The notes under the pieces are model-generated. The model had not been told where the DNA came from. It saw only the letters and a program-made list of their open reading frames with translations, and made no database searches. Of a DNA stretch of 16,958 bases, positions 1-10,031 are shown piece after piece (positions within the stretch are counted from its first letter, which is position 1; every line of letters begins with the position of its first letter). The DNA is from Solirubrobacteraceae bacterium. Lineage in GTDB: Bacteria; Actinomycetota; Thermoleophilia; Solirubrobacterales; Solirubrobacteraceae. The stretch is taken from the NCBI GenBank assembly GCA_016462625.1, contig JAEMSV010000080.1, positions 1-16,958 of the forward strand, read 5' to 3'. The translations under genes and the position numbers were made by a program.

Positions 1-373
1 CGGTCTCGGCGACCCGGCGCAGCAGCGGATGCCCGCGGACGAACCGCATCGCCTCAACGAACGCGACGGCCGTCCGCTCCTCCGGCGGCGCGTCGCCCTG
101 CAGGCCGACCGCGACGCACAGCAGGAAGCGCTGGCACTCGCGGACGACGAGCGCGGACACGAGATCCTCGCGCTTGGGGAAGCGGCGGTAGACCGTCATC
201 CGCCCGAGCCCGCTGCGCCGCACGACGTCCTCCACGCGCAGCCGGTCGACCCCCACCGCCGCGGCCTCGTCCAGCGCAGCGTCGAGGATTCTGGTGCGCG
301 ACTGATCGGCGGCGTCGTCGATCGGCGCGTCGGTGATCGCCCGCGTCAGCAGGGTGGCCAGCTCGGTCGTCAT
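1..373 (-). CDS. TetR/AcrR family transcriptional regulator (C-terminal part outside window)
   Basis: The reading frame opens with ATG at 371-373 and stays open to the window edge, so about 124 N-terminal residues are visible and the ligand-binding C-terminus is missing. Residues ~24-70 form a TetR-type helix-turn-helix: the stretch SRTRILDAALDEAAAVGV is followed by DRLRVEDVVRRSGLGRMTVY and then RRFPKREDLVSALV, which matches the family pattern of a recognition helix ending in (T)VYRRF-K-DL. The gene starts 2 bp after the stop of the DUF2236 oxygenase gene, so the two are almost certainly cotranscribed. Its likely role is local repression of that oxygenase unit through the inverted repeat at 1320-1349, an inference from position. 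The inducer is unknown. The family call is secure; the target is not proven. Confidence 0.9.
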   Translation of the reverse strand, partial: MTTELATLLTRAITDAPIDDAADQSRTRILDAALDEAAAVGVDRLRVEDVVRRSGLGRMTVYRRFPKREDLVSALVVRECQRFLLCVAVGLQGDAPPEERTAVAFVEAMRFVRGHPLLRRVAET

Positions 374-375
374 GG

Positions 376-1302
376 CTAGGCGGCGACCGCCTCGCGGTGC
401 GCGCCGGCCGGGTCCGCCTCGCCGCGCATTCGCGCCTCTGCCATCGCCCTGTACGGCGGCGTGCCGAACGCCCAGCGCAGCGTTCGAGCGGTGAACTGCA
501 GGTCCGGCTCGATGAGCAGGCGCTGCACGAGGTCGCCGTGGTTGAAGCCCGCGAGATCGCGCGCCCAATTGGGCAGCAGCGACATCGAGGCGTGCACACT
601 CAGGCGTTTCATCTGGCGGGCGATCGGCTCCGGCAGCTTCGGGCCGAACGGCGCGGTCAGCAGGAACTCGAAGAAGGTCCTGGTCTGCTCGTTGACGGCG
701 AGGTTCGGGCGCATCGCCTCCACGTAATCCAGGAGATCCGCGTAGGTCTCGGGGATGTCGCCCGCGCCGCCGAGCCGCCCGATGATCGCCTGCTCGGCGA
801 GATACTGGTCCCGCTCAGCGACGCTCAGTGGCCGGCAGTAGCGGTCGTACGCGAGCATGATCCCCCACGGGATGCAGGTGTGGACCCAGCCGATCAGCTC
901 GGGATCCATCGCCCGGAACGGGACGCCGTCGGGGCGGACCCCGTTGACCCGCTCATGCATGCCGCGCACCGCGCTGATCATGTTCTCGGCGGCCTTCGTG
1001 CTGCCGTAGGTCGTCGTGATCACGTAGCCCGCGGTCGTGCGCGCGCGCTTGAAGGGCTCTTCGCGGTATGACGACATGTCGTGCACCCCGGCCATGACCG
1101 ACGGGTGCATGATCTCCATCGGGATGGCCGCGGCCGCCGCGATGCCCACGGACGCGACATCCCCGTGGATCCGCCACGAGATGCTGTCAGGGCCGAGGAG
1201 CCCCGGATCACCCGCAGGGCCCGCGAAGAGCCGCGGGTTGTCGTGGGCGCCGGTGATTGCCGTGTAGTCGTCGACGATCCGCTGCTTGATGGGGTTGCGC
1301 AT
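376..1302 (-). CDS. DUF2236 / MpaB-family oxygenase
   Basis: This 308-residue protein belongs to the DUF2236 family (oxygenase MpaB and, more distantly, the rubber oxygenase Lcp). Visible family features are an N-terminal SWRIHGD (42-48), the central EIMHPSVMAGV (63-73, with His66), an Arg-containing segment near 86-88, and WVHTCIPWG (139-147, with His141). Characterised members bind haem b through a conserved histidine; which histidine does so here cannot be settled by eye. The physiological substrate is unknown for most bacterial members. There is no signal peptide or clear membrane segment, so it is probably cytoplasmic. ATG 1300-1302 has an AGGGTGG ribosome-binding-site-like stretch just upstream. 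The stop lies 2 bp before the tetR start, suggesting a two-gene operon. Family is confident; activity is not assigned. Confidence 0.85.
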   Translation of the reverse strand: MRNPIKQRIVDDYTAITGAHDNPRLFAGPAGDPGLLGPDSISWRIHGDVASVGIAAAAAIPMEIMHPSVMAGVHDMSSYREEPFKRARTTAGYVITTTYGSTKAAENMISAVRGMHERVNGVRPDGVPFRAMDPELIGWVHTCIPWGIMLAYDRYCRPLSVAERDQYLAEQAIIGRLGGAGDIPETYADLLDYVEAMRPNLAVNEQTRTFFEFLLTAPFGPKLPEPIARQMKRLSVHASMSLLPNWARDLAGFNHGDLVQRLLIEPDLQFTARTLRWAFGTPPYRAMAEARMRGEADPAGAHREAVAA

Positions 1303-1319
1303 GGACCACCCTGGTTGCT

Positions 1320-1349
1320 GTGGTACGAATTACAGTCGAACCGTACCAC
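1320..1349. promoter_or_regulatory. Inverted repeat, probable TetR operator of the oxygenase-tetR operon
   Basis: Perfect 8-bp arms GTGGTACG (1320-1327) and CGTACCAC (1342-1349) are separated by 14 bp. The repeat lies 18-47 bp upstream of the DUF2236 start and overlaps the likely -10 region of the promoter reading toward it. Inverted repeats in this position typically bind TetR dimers, and a TetR gene is the second gene of the operon. Binding is inferred. Confidence 0.55.
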
Positions 1350-1370
1350 CACTACCTGCGGCGCTGTCAA
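1340..1370 (-). promoter_or_regulatory. Probable promoter of the DUF2236-tetR operon
   Basis: On the minus strand a perfect TTGACA (-35, 1370-1365) is followed after 19 bp by TACGGT (-10-like, 1345-1340). The spacing is longer than the ideal 17 bp and the -10 is weak, so the exact start point is uncertain. The -35 overlaps the tgt stop codon, and the -10 lies inside the inverted repeat. Confidence 0.4.
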
Positions 1371-2572
1371 ATGAGCCCGAGACGCGGGGCCTCGCCGTCC
1401 CGCAGTGCGGCAGCCCGCTCGGCCAGCGTGTCCGTGAGCACCGCGTCGCGCAGATCAGCCATGAGGCGGGCGACGTACGCGAGGTTGTGGAGCGTCACCA
1501 TCCGCAGCCCCGAGATCTCCTTGTGGCGGACGAGGTAGCGCAGGTAGCCGCGAGTCATGCCCGCCTCGCACACGGGACACGGACAGCCCTCCATAAGCGG
1601 CTCCTCGCTCTTCTCCCAGCGCTTGGGGGTGATATCGAGCCGCCAGCGCTTCTCCGGATCGGGGACGACCGCGACCCCGTGGCGCCCGAGCCGCGTCGGC
1701 ATCGCGCAGTCGAACGTGTCGATCCCCAGCTCGACACCGCGGATGAGATCGTCGACATCGCCGATCCCGAGCAGGTGCCGCGGGCGCGGGTCCTCGCCGA
1801 GCGCCGCGGTCGACCAGTCCACGACCTCGTACATCTGCGCCTTGTGGTCGCCGAGCGAGCCGCCGATCGCGATGCCGGGGACCGGCCGCGCCATGACCTC
1901 CTGCGTCGACTCGACGCGCAGGTCCTCGTAGACGCCGCCCTGCACGATCCCGTAGACCATCTGGTGCTCGGGGCCGTTCTCGGTGTGCCACTCGAGACAG
2001 CGGTCCAGCCAGCGGTGGGTGCGCTCGGTCGAGCGCGCGGTGTAGTCACGCGAGACGTTGAACGGCGTGCACTCGTCGAACACGAGCGCGAGGTCGCTGC
2101 CGAGCGCCGCCTGGATCTCCATCGACGTCTCCGGGCCCATGAACTTCTCGGCGCCGTCGATGTAGGACCGGAAGCGCACACCCTCCTCGGCGATCTCGAG
2201 GATCCGGCCGGCGCGCTCGCTGCCCGACGGCGCGCGGCCCTTGATCTCGTCGGCCACCGTCCCGTAGCCCATCGAGAAGACCTGGAAGCCGCCAGAGTCG
2301 GTGACGATCGCGCCGTCCCAGCGCATGAACTCGTGGAGCCCGCCGAAGTGCTTGATCAGTTCGTGCCCCGGCGCGAGGAAGAGGTGGAACGTGTTCCCCA
2401 GCACGATGTCGAAGCCGAGCGCCCTGATGTCGCGCGGCTCGAGTCCCTTGACCGTGCCCTTCGTCGCCAGCGGGACGAAGCCGGGGGTCCGGACGTCGCC
2501 GTGGGCGGTGTGCAGGATGCCCGCCCGCGCGCGGGTCTTCGGGTCGCGGTGGAGGATCTCGAGGGCGCTCAC
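1367..2572 (-). CDS. tgt: tRNA-guanine transglycosylase (queuine tRNA-ribosyltransferase)
   Basis: Tgt exchanges the wobble guanine 34 of GUN-anticodon tRNAs (Asp, Asn, His, Tyr) for the queuosine precursor preQ1. The 401-residue product covers the whole TIM-barrel family. TDSGGFQV contains the general acid/base Asp92, FDCAMPTR contains the nucleophile Asp288, and the zinc site is Cys330, Cys332 and Cys335 in CPCPVC plus His362 in TLHNLAY. QGGVYEDLR (211-219) and GIAIGGSLGD (233-242) are the usual substrate-pocket segments. The GTG start at 2570-2572 gives the expected N-terminus (LEILHRDPKTRARAGIL); no strong Shine-Dalgarno sequence precedes it. queA and the yajC/secDF genes often found next to tgt are not here. 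Its last codons overlap the promoter of the downstream oxygenase operon. Confidence 0.97.
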   Translation of the reverse strand: MSALEILHRDPKTRARAGILHTAHGDVRTPGFVPLATKGTVKGLEPRDIRALGFDIVLGNTFHLFLAPGHELIKHFGGLHEFMRWDGAIVTDSGGFQVFSMGYGTVADEIKGRAPSGSERAGRILEIAEEGVRFRSYIDGAEKFMGPETSMEIQAALGSDLALVFDECTPFNVSRDYTARSTERTHRWLDRCLEWHTENGPEHQMVYGIVQGGVYEDLRVESTQEVMARPVPGIAIGGSLGDHKAQMYEVVDWSTAALGEDPRPRHLLGIGDVDDLIRGVELGIDTFDCAMPTRLGRHGVAVVPDPEKRWRLDITPKRWEKSEEPLMEGCPCPVCEAGMTRGYLRYLVRHKEISGLRMVTLHNLAYVARLMADLRDAVLTDTLAERAAALRDGEAPRLGLI

Positions 2573-2604
2573 GCGGCGCGACGCTAGCGCACCACCACCG
2601 AGGG

Positions 2605-2650
2605 TGAACGTCCGATCGGTGCCCCTATAGGGGTACCGATCTGACGTTCA
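2605..2650. terminator. 46-bp loop-less near-perfect palindrome between marR and tgt
   Basis: Two 23-bp arms meet head to head around CCCCTATAGGGG. Only two arm positions fail to match, and one of these would be a G-U pair in RNA. The palindrome begins 5 bp after the marR stop codon (minus strand) and ends 32 bp before the tgt GTG. As RNA it would form a very stable hairpin, so the simplest reading is a marR transcription terminator. There is no T-tract on either side, and the exact twofold symmetry with no loop is unusual for a terminator, so a protein-binding or cruciform role is possible. Confidence 0.5.
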
Positions 2651-2655
2651 ACGGG

Positions 2656-3156
2656 TCAGGACTCGCAGCAGCTCTCGCCGGCGGCGGCGCCGACCTGCGG
2701 GAGCACGCGCTCCCAGAGCGACGCGAACTGCGCGAGCTCGCTGTCGTCGAACGCGCCGAGGAAGAGCGTGCGGACCGCGGCGAGATGCGTGGGGCGCGCC
2801 TCTTCGAGCCGAGCGCGACCGGCCTCGGTCAGGCACGCGAACGAGCCGCGCGCGTCGTCCTCGCAGGCACAGCGCTCGAGCAGGCCGTCCTTCGCCATGC
2901 GGTCGACCAGGCGGGTCAGGCCGCTGCGGCTCAGCAGAATGCCGTCGGCGAGGTCGCACATGCGCATGCGCGCGCCCTCGTTGTTGGCGACCTGGACGAG
3001 CACGTCGTAGTGCGTCAGCGGGAGGCCGTGCGCGGCTTCGAGGTTCGCGTCGAGCGCCTTCACCAGCGCCGCGTGGACGCGAAGCATCCCTCGCCACGCC
3101 CCGAGCTCGAGCTCGGAAAGCGCCTCGTCCTGGGCAGGTCGTGGAACGGTTGCCAT
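2656..3156 (-). CDS. MarR family regulator, MhqR-like, cysteine-rich
   Basis: This 166-residue winged-helix repressor has ELELGAWRGMLRVHAALVKALD as dimerisation helices, the helix-turn-helix at ~50-88 (THYDVLVQVANN, then SRSGLTRLVDRMAKDGLLER), and a wing at ~95-112. I chose ATG 3154-3156 rather than the upstream in-frame TTG at 3195, because that TTG lies inside the -35 of the promoter that must transcribe the gene; the resulting leader is only a few bases long. Six cysteines stand out (67, 96, 98, 108, 163, 164), three of them in the wing. The gene is divergent from a ring-cleaving dioxygenase and hydrolase pair, the arrangement of the Bacillus/Staphylococcus MhqR regulon, which responds to quinones. 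I infer that it represses both directions. The family is certain; the quinone inducer is inferred. Confidence 0.9.
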   Translation of the reverse strand: MATVPRPAQDEALSELELGAWRGMLRVHAALVKALDANLEAAHGLPLTHYDVLVQVANNEGARMRMCDLADGILLSRSGLTRLVDRMAKDGLLERCACEDDARGSFACLTEAGRARLEEARPTHLAAVRTLFLGAFDDSELAQFASLWERVLPQVGAAAGESCCES

Positions 3157-3166
3157 GCTCCATCCG

Positions 3167-3195
3167 AGTGTAGCCGCTTGTGATTGCACCGGCAA
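3167..3195 (-). promoter_or_regulatory. marR promoter
   Basis: On the minus strand TTGCCG (-35, 3195-3190) is followed after exactly 17 bp by TACACT (-10, 3172-3167). Transcription would begin near 3160, so the message would be nearly leaderless before the ATG at 3156. The -35 lies within operator 1, which suggests autorepression. Confidence 0.6.
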
Positions 3196-3198
3196 TCA
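3181..3198. promoter_or_regulatory. MarR-type operator 1
   Basis: TGATTGCACCGGCAATCA has perfect 6-bp arms around a 6-bp centre, and the symmetry extends one base outward on each side (3180 and 3199). It covers the -35 elements of both divergent promoters, so a bound dimer would block marR and the dioxygenase gene together. It shares its plan with operator 2. Confidence 0.7.
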
Positions 3199-3212
3199 CT
3201 CTGCGGTATAGT
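3184..3212 (+). promoter_or_regulatory. Promoter of the dioxygenase-hydrolase operon
   Basis: TTGCAC (-35, 3184-3189) and TATAGT (-10, 3207-3212) are separated by 17 bp, close to the sigma-70 consensus. The -35 directly abuts the -35 of the divergent marR promoter. Transcription would start near 3219, giving a leader of about 24 bases that contains the Shine-Dalgarno sequence GGAAGGA (3231-3237). Confidence 0.7.
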
Positions 3213-3226
3213 TGCATGTACAACTA
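3209..3226. promoter_or_regulatory. MarR-type operator 2
   Basis: TAGTTGCATGTACAACTA has perfect 6-bp arms around a 6-bp centre. It overlaps the -10 and the likely start point of the dioxygenase promoter. Compared with operator 1 it keeps TTGCA...CAA, and the arm positions that differ change in both arms together, so symmetry is preserved. The two centres are 28 bp apart. Confidence 0.7.
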
Positions 3227-3242
3227 CCTCGGAAGGAACAGG

Positions 3243-4166
3243 ATGGCACTGGAAGGGCTCCACCACATCACTGCGATCACGGCCGACGCGCCGCGCAACG
3301 TGGACTTCTACGCCCGCGTCCTCGGTCTCCGCCTCGTCAAGAAGACGGTCAACTTCGACGCGCCCGACGTCTACCACCTCTACTACGGCGACGAGACCGG
3401 CCACCCCGGCAGCATCCTCACGTTCTTCGAGTTCCCGAACGCCGCACGCGGCCGTCATGGCGACGGCATGGCCTACCGGATCGAGTGGCGCGTGGCGAGC
3501 GCCGAGACCCTGACGTTCTGGGCCGAGCGGCTCCAGGCCGAAGGCGTCGAGTCCCAGCGCGAGGGCGACACCCTGCGCTTCGACGACTTCGAGGGGCTCG
3601 AGCACGCCCTCGTGATCGACGCCACCGACGACCGCCCGCTCCAGGCGGCCGCCGTGGACGTCCCGGCCGAGCACCAGCTGCGGGGCTTTGCCGGCGTACG
3701 CGCCTACGGCGACCCCGAGCCCAGCCGGCGCCTGTTCGAGGCGACCGGCCTGACCGAGCGCGAGCCGGGCACCTGGGAGGCCGCGGGCGTCGACCGCCGC
3801 GGCAGCGTCGCCTGGGACACCGCTCCGGGCCCGGGCATCCAAGGCGCCGGCACCATCCACCACATCGCCTGGTTCGCGGCCGACGACCCCGAGCTCGACG
3901 CGTTCCGCGCCACGGTGCGCGAGGCCGGCGGGCACCCCACCCCGATCATCGACCGCCAGTACTTCCACTCGGTCTACTACCGGATCCCGAGCGGCGTCCT
4001 GTTCGAGCTGGCCTCGGGCGACATCGGCTTCGACGTCGACGAGCCGATCGAGTCCCTAGGCGAGGCGCTGAAGCTCCCGCCCCAGCACGAGCGGCTGCGC
4101 GAGCACCTCGAGCAGATCCTCACGCCCCTGCCCAACCCACGCGCCCAGAAGAGCGAGGTCCTCTAG
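3243..4166 (+). CDS. Ring-cleaving dioxygenase of the VOC superfamily, MhqO-like
   Basis: This 307-residue protein has two tandem vicinal-oxygen-chelate modules. The first opens with GLHHITAI (His8) and the second contains GTIHHIAW (His207) and FELASGD (Glu255), which together give the 2-His-1-Glu metal site. The stretch HSVYYRIPSGVLFE (242-255) resembles the extradiol dioxygenase signature. MhqO-type enzymes are believed to open hydroquinone or catechol-like rings using a divalent metal, detoxifying quinones in the cytoplasm. ATG 3243 follows GGAAGGA by 5 bp, and a longer reading from 3180 would start inside the promoter. The stop codon directly abuts the start of the hydrolase gene, so the two are coupled. 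Dioxygenase versus another VOC activity cannot be decided from sequence alone; context supports the first. Confidence 0.88.
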   Translation: MALEGLHHITAITADAPRNVDFYARVLGLRLVKKTVNFDAPDVYHLYYGDETGHPGSILTFFEFPNAARGRHGDGMAYRIEWRVASAETLTFWAERLQAEGVESQREGDTLRFDDFEGLEHALVIDATDDRPLQAAAVDVPAEHQLRGFAGVRAYGDPEPSRRLFEATGLTEREPGTWEAAGVDRRGSVAWDTAPGPGIQGAGTIHHIAWFAADDPELDAFRATVREAGGHPTPIIDRQYFHSVYYRIPSGVLFELASGDIGFDVDEPIESLGEALKLPPQHERLREHLEQILTPLPNPRAQKSEVL

Positions 4167-4823
4167 ATGGCCAACGACGCACTCGTCCAGGTCGAGCGGC
4201 CCGCCGCGGGGACGCCCGAGGGCGCGCTGATCCTGCTGCACGGCCGTGGCGCCGACGAACACGACCTCCAGCCGGTGCTGAACGCGCTCGACCCCGAGCG
4301 GCGGCTGGCCGGCCTGACCGTCGGCGGTCCGCTGTTCCTGCCGCCGGGCGGTCGCCACTGGTACATCGTGCCGCGCGTCGGCTACCCCGACCACGACACG
4401 TTCACCGCCACCTACGCCCAGCTGACCGCCCACCTCGACGGGTGGCTGGCCGAGCAGGGCCTGGACTGGTCGCAGTCCGTCATCGGCGGGTTCTCCCAGG
4501 GCGCCGTCATGTCCTACTCCGTCGGGCTCGGCCCGGGCCGCCCCTCCCCCGCCGGGATCCTCGCGATGAGCGGGTTCATCCCCGTGGTGGACGGCTGGCA
4601 CGCCGACCTCGACGGCCGCGCCGGGCTCCCGGTGCTCATCGAGCACGGCCGTCAGGACCCGATCATGGAGATCGGCTTCGGACGCCGGGCGAATGACGCG
4701 CTCTCGGCCGCCGGGCTCGACGTCACCTACCTCGAGACCGACGCCGCGCACCACATCGATCCGCGCACCGTGCCGGACCTGCAGCGCTGGGTCCGCGACC
4801 GAATCCCCGCGCGGGCCGTCTGA
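4167..4823 (+). CDS. Alpha/beta-hydrolase (phospholipase/carboxylesterase family), MhqD-like
   Basis: This 218-residue serine hydrolase matches the usual length of the bacterial carboxylesterase/phospholipase family. The oxyanion-side motif LILLHGRGADEHDL (21-34) is followed by the nucleophile elbow GGFSQG (Ser110), the acid Asp164 in EHGRQDPIM, and the base in AAHHIDP (His195 or, more likely, His196). There is no signal peptide. Its ATG follows the dioxygenase stop with no intervening base, and a GAGCGAGG stretch in the end of that gene could serve as the ribosome-binding site. In Firmicutes the same pair (MhqD with MhqO or MhqE) belongs to the MhqR quinone-resistance regulon, so hydrolysis of a ring-cleavage or quinone-derived ester is a reasonable but unproven role. 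It ends only 3 bp from the convergent gene at 4827. Confidence 0.88.
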   Translation: MANDALVQVERPAAGTPEGALILLHGRGADEHDLQPVLNALDPERRLAGLTVGGPLFLPPGGRHWYIVPRVGYPDHDTFTATYAQLTAHLDGWLAEQGLDWSQSVIGGFSQGAVMSYSVGLGPGRPSPAGILAMSGFIPVVDGWHADLDGRAGLPVLIEHGRQDPIMEIGFGRRANDALSAAGLDVTYLETDAAHHIDPRTVPDLQRWVRDRIPARAV

Positions 4824-4826
4824 CGC

Positions 4827-5420
4827 TCACCCCGACGGCGGAGGCGTGGTCTCGGTCGGCTGCGTCTCGGTCTGCGTCTGCGTCTGGATGGTCGCCGCGG
4901 CCGGCGCCGGCGCGGTGACCGTCTGAGGTGGAGCCGCGGTCACCGTCTGCGGCGGCGCGACCGTCACCGTTCGCTCCGTCACGGTCTGCTGCTGGGTCAC
5001 CACGGTCGTCGTCTGTGACCGCGTCACCGTCTGCGTCTCCGTCGGTGCGGCATGCTGGTCGCGCGGCACGAGCTCACCGTCCCCGCCGGCGGCGCGGTCG
5101 ACGAGCACGTAGATCCCGATCCCGATGACGAACGCGATCGTCGCGGTGACCGCCACGATCCGGATCTCGCGCCCGCGATCGGATGGCGGCCCGGTGACCG
5201 GTCGTGGTCCGGGCGGTGCGAGATCCGGCAGCCGCGCAGCGGGTCTCCGCAGGATCTCGGTGACCACCGCGACGATGACCGGCGTCACGGCCGCGCCGAT
5301 CAGCGTTCCCACGCCCCACGCCCGGGACACGACGAACGCCGCGCACGCCGACGCGGCCGACGCGATGACAATGGTGAGGAGCGAGATGCCCTCACGCGGT
5401 GGACGGTTCGGGGCCGGCAC
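4827..5420 (-). CDS. Three-helix membrane protein with Thr/Gln/Val-rich extracytoplasmic tail
   Basis: I do not recognise the family. The 197 residues read as TM1 (~12-32), a very short turn, TM2 (~37-57), an Arg/Pro-rich loop (58-86), TM3 (~87-108), and a long tail (109-197). Arginines at the N-terminus and in the loop put both in the cytoplasm, so the tail should be outside. The tail is low complexity, made of TQTVT-, QQQTVTERTVTV- and PPQTVTA-like units (PPQTVTA occurs twice in tandem), and ends in TQTQTETQPTETTPPP; it resembles a wall-spanning or glycosylated stalk. The GTG start at 5418-5420 is the best available but has no Shine-Dalgarno sequence and directly follows the hairpin after gpmI. 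The 3' end lies 3 bp from the convergent hydrolase gene, with no terminator between them. Confidence 0.7.
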   Translation of the reverse strand: MPAPNRPPREGISLLTIVIASAASACAAFVVSRAWGVGTLIGAAVTPVIVAVVTEILRRPAARLPDLAPPGPRPVTGPPSDRGREIRIVAVTATIAFVIGIGIYVLVDRAAGGDGELVPRDQHAAPTETQTVTRSQTTTVVTQQQTVTERTVTVAPPQTVTAAPPQTVTAPAPAAATIQTQTQTETQPTETTPPPSG

Positions 5421-5442
5421 GCGGCCCAGGCTAGACGGCCGC
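5421..5442 (-). terminator. GC-rich hairpin directly after gpmI
   Basis: GCGGCC arms at 5421-5426 and 5437-5442 flank a 10-base loop and begin immediately after the gpmI stop codon (5443-5445). There is no T-tract. It fits a weak terminator of the glycolytic operon, but it also occupies the ribosome-binding region of the next gene (GTG at 5420). Confidence 0.4.
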
Positions 5443-6962
<1,520 letters not shown>

Positions 6963-6963
<1 letters not shown>

Positions 6964-7714
6964 CACTTCACGGCATCGATGATGTCCGCGAACCCTTCCG
7001 GGTCCAGCGATGCGCCGCCCACCAGGGCACCGTCGATGTCCGGGAGCGCGAGCAGCTCGCCCGCGTTCGAGCCCTTCACCGAACCGCCGTAGAGCACGCG
7101 CACGACCTCGGCCGCATCCGGCGCCTTGTCGGCGACGAGCGCGCGCACGAACGAGCACGCGTCCTGCGCGATCTCGGGCGTCGCGGTCTTCCCCGTCCCG
7201 ATGGCCCAGATCGGCTCGTACGCGATCGTCACCTCGGCGACCTGCGCCGGGGTCAGGTCGTGGAGTCCCTCCTGGACCTGGTGGCGGAGCTTGCGCTCGG
7301 TGTCGCCCGCGTCCCGCTCCTCCTCGGTCTCGCCGACGCAGAGGATCGGCTTCAGGCCGGCGGCCAGCGCGGCCGGCAGCTTCTGCGCGAGTGCCTTGTC
7401 GGTCTCGCCGAAGTACTGGCGGCGCTCGGAGTGGCCGAGAACCACGCCGTGCACGTCGAGGTCGGTGAGCATCGGGGCGCTGATCTCGCCGGTGAACGCG
7501 CCCGAGTCGGCCTCGTGCATGTTCTGGGCGAAGACCTCGATCCGCGAGCCGCGGGTTGAGTCCACGCAGGCGGTCAGGGCGGTGAAGGGCACACAGATCG
7601 CGACGTCCACGCCGTCGGCGGCGTAGATCCTCGGCAGCAGGCCGGAGATGAAGTCTTCCGCCTCCTCAACCGTCTTGTGCATCTTCCAGTTGCCCGCGAT
7701 GAACGGGGTGCGGC

Positions 7715-7718
<4 letters not shown>
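6963..7718 (-). CDS. tpiA: Triosephosphate isomerase
   Basis: TpiA interconverts dihydroxyacetone phosphate and glyceraldehyde-3-phosphate. The 251-residue TIM barrel has every catalytic residue: Asn10 and Lys12 in IAGNWKMHK, His96 in LGHSERR, Glu168 in AYEPIWAIGTGKTA (the last part is the flexible loop 6), and the phosphate-binding LYGGSVKGSNA and GALVGGASL segments. ATG 7716-7718 overlaps the pgk stop by four bases (ATGA), and the TGA shares one base with the gpmI start. The long open frame upstream of this ATG is only the out-of-frame shadow of pgk. Confidence 0.98.
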
Positions 7719-9978
<2,260 letters not shown>

Positions 9979-9987
9979 CCGACTGGA

Positions 9988-10014
9988 CGGGGGAAACGGC
10001 TTGCGCCTCCCCCG
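9988..10014 (-). terminator. Hairpin with GCAA tetraloop after the FG-GAP gene
   Basis: Read on the minus strand, a 7-bp outer stem (CGGGGGA with TCCCCCG) encloses a 3-bp inner stem GGC/GCC closed by a GCAA loop, with a 3-base bulge on one side. It starts 17 bases after the stop codon of the FG-GAP gene. There is no T-tract, as is common for terminators in high-GC actinobacteria. It would separate that gene from the gap operon. Confidence 0.5.
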
Positions 10015-10031
10015 CCCCGGCCTCAGGCCTA

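Noticed and set aside
3157..3195. N-terminal extension of marR to a TTG at 3195
   Set aside because: The TTG lies in the -35 element and operator 1, and the extra 13 residues have no family match.
6964..7158. Longer start for gpmI
   Set aside because: The extra 65 residues overlap tpiA in another frame and show no mutase similarity; ATG at 6963 gives the conserved N-terminus.
10019..10029. GGCCTCAGGCC palindrome after the FG-GAP stop as a terminator
   Set aside because: A one-base loop cannot form a hairpin; the nearby GCAA-loop structure is a better candidate.
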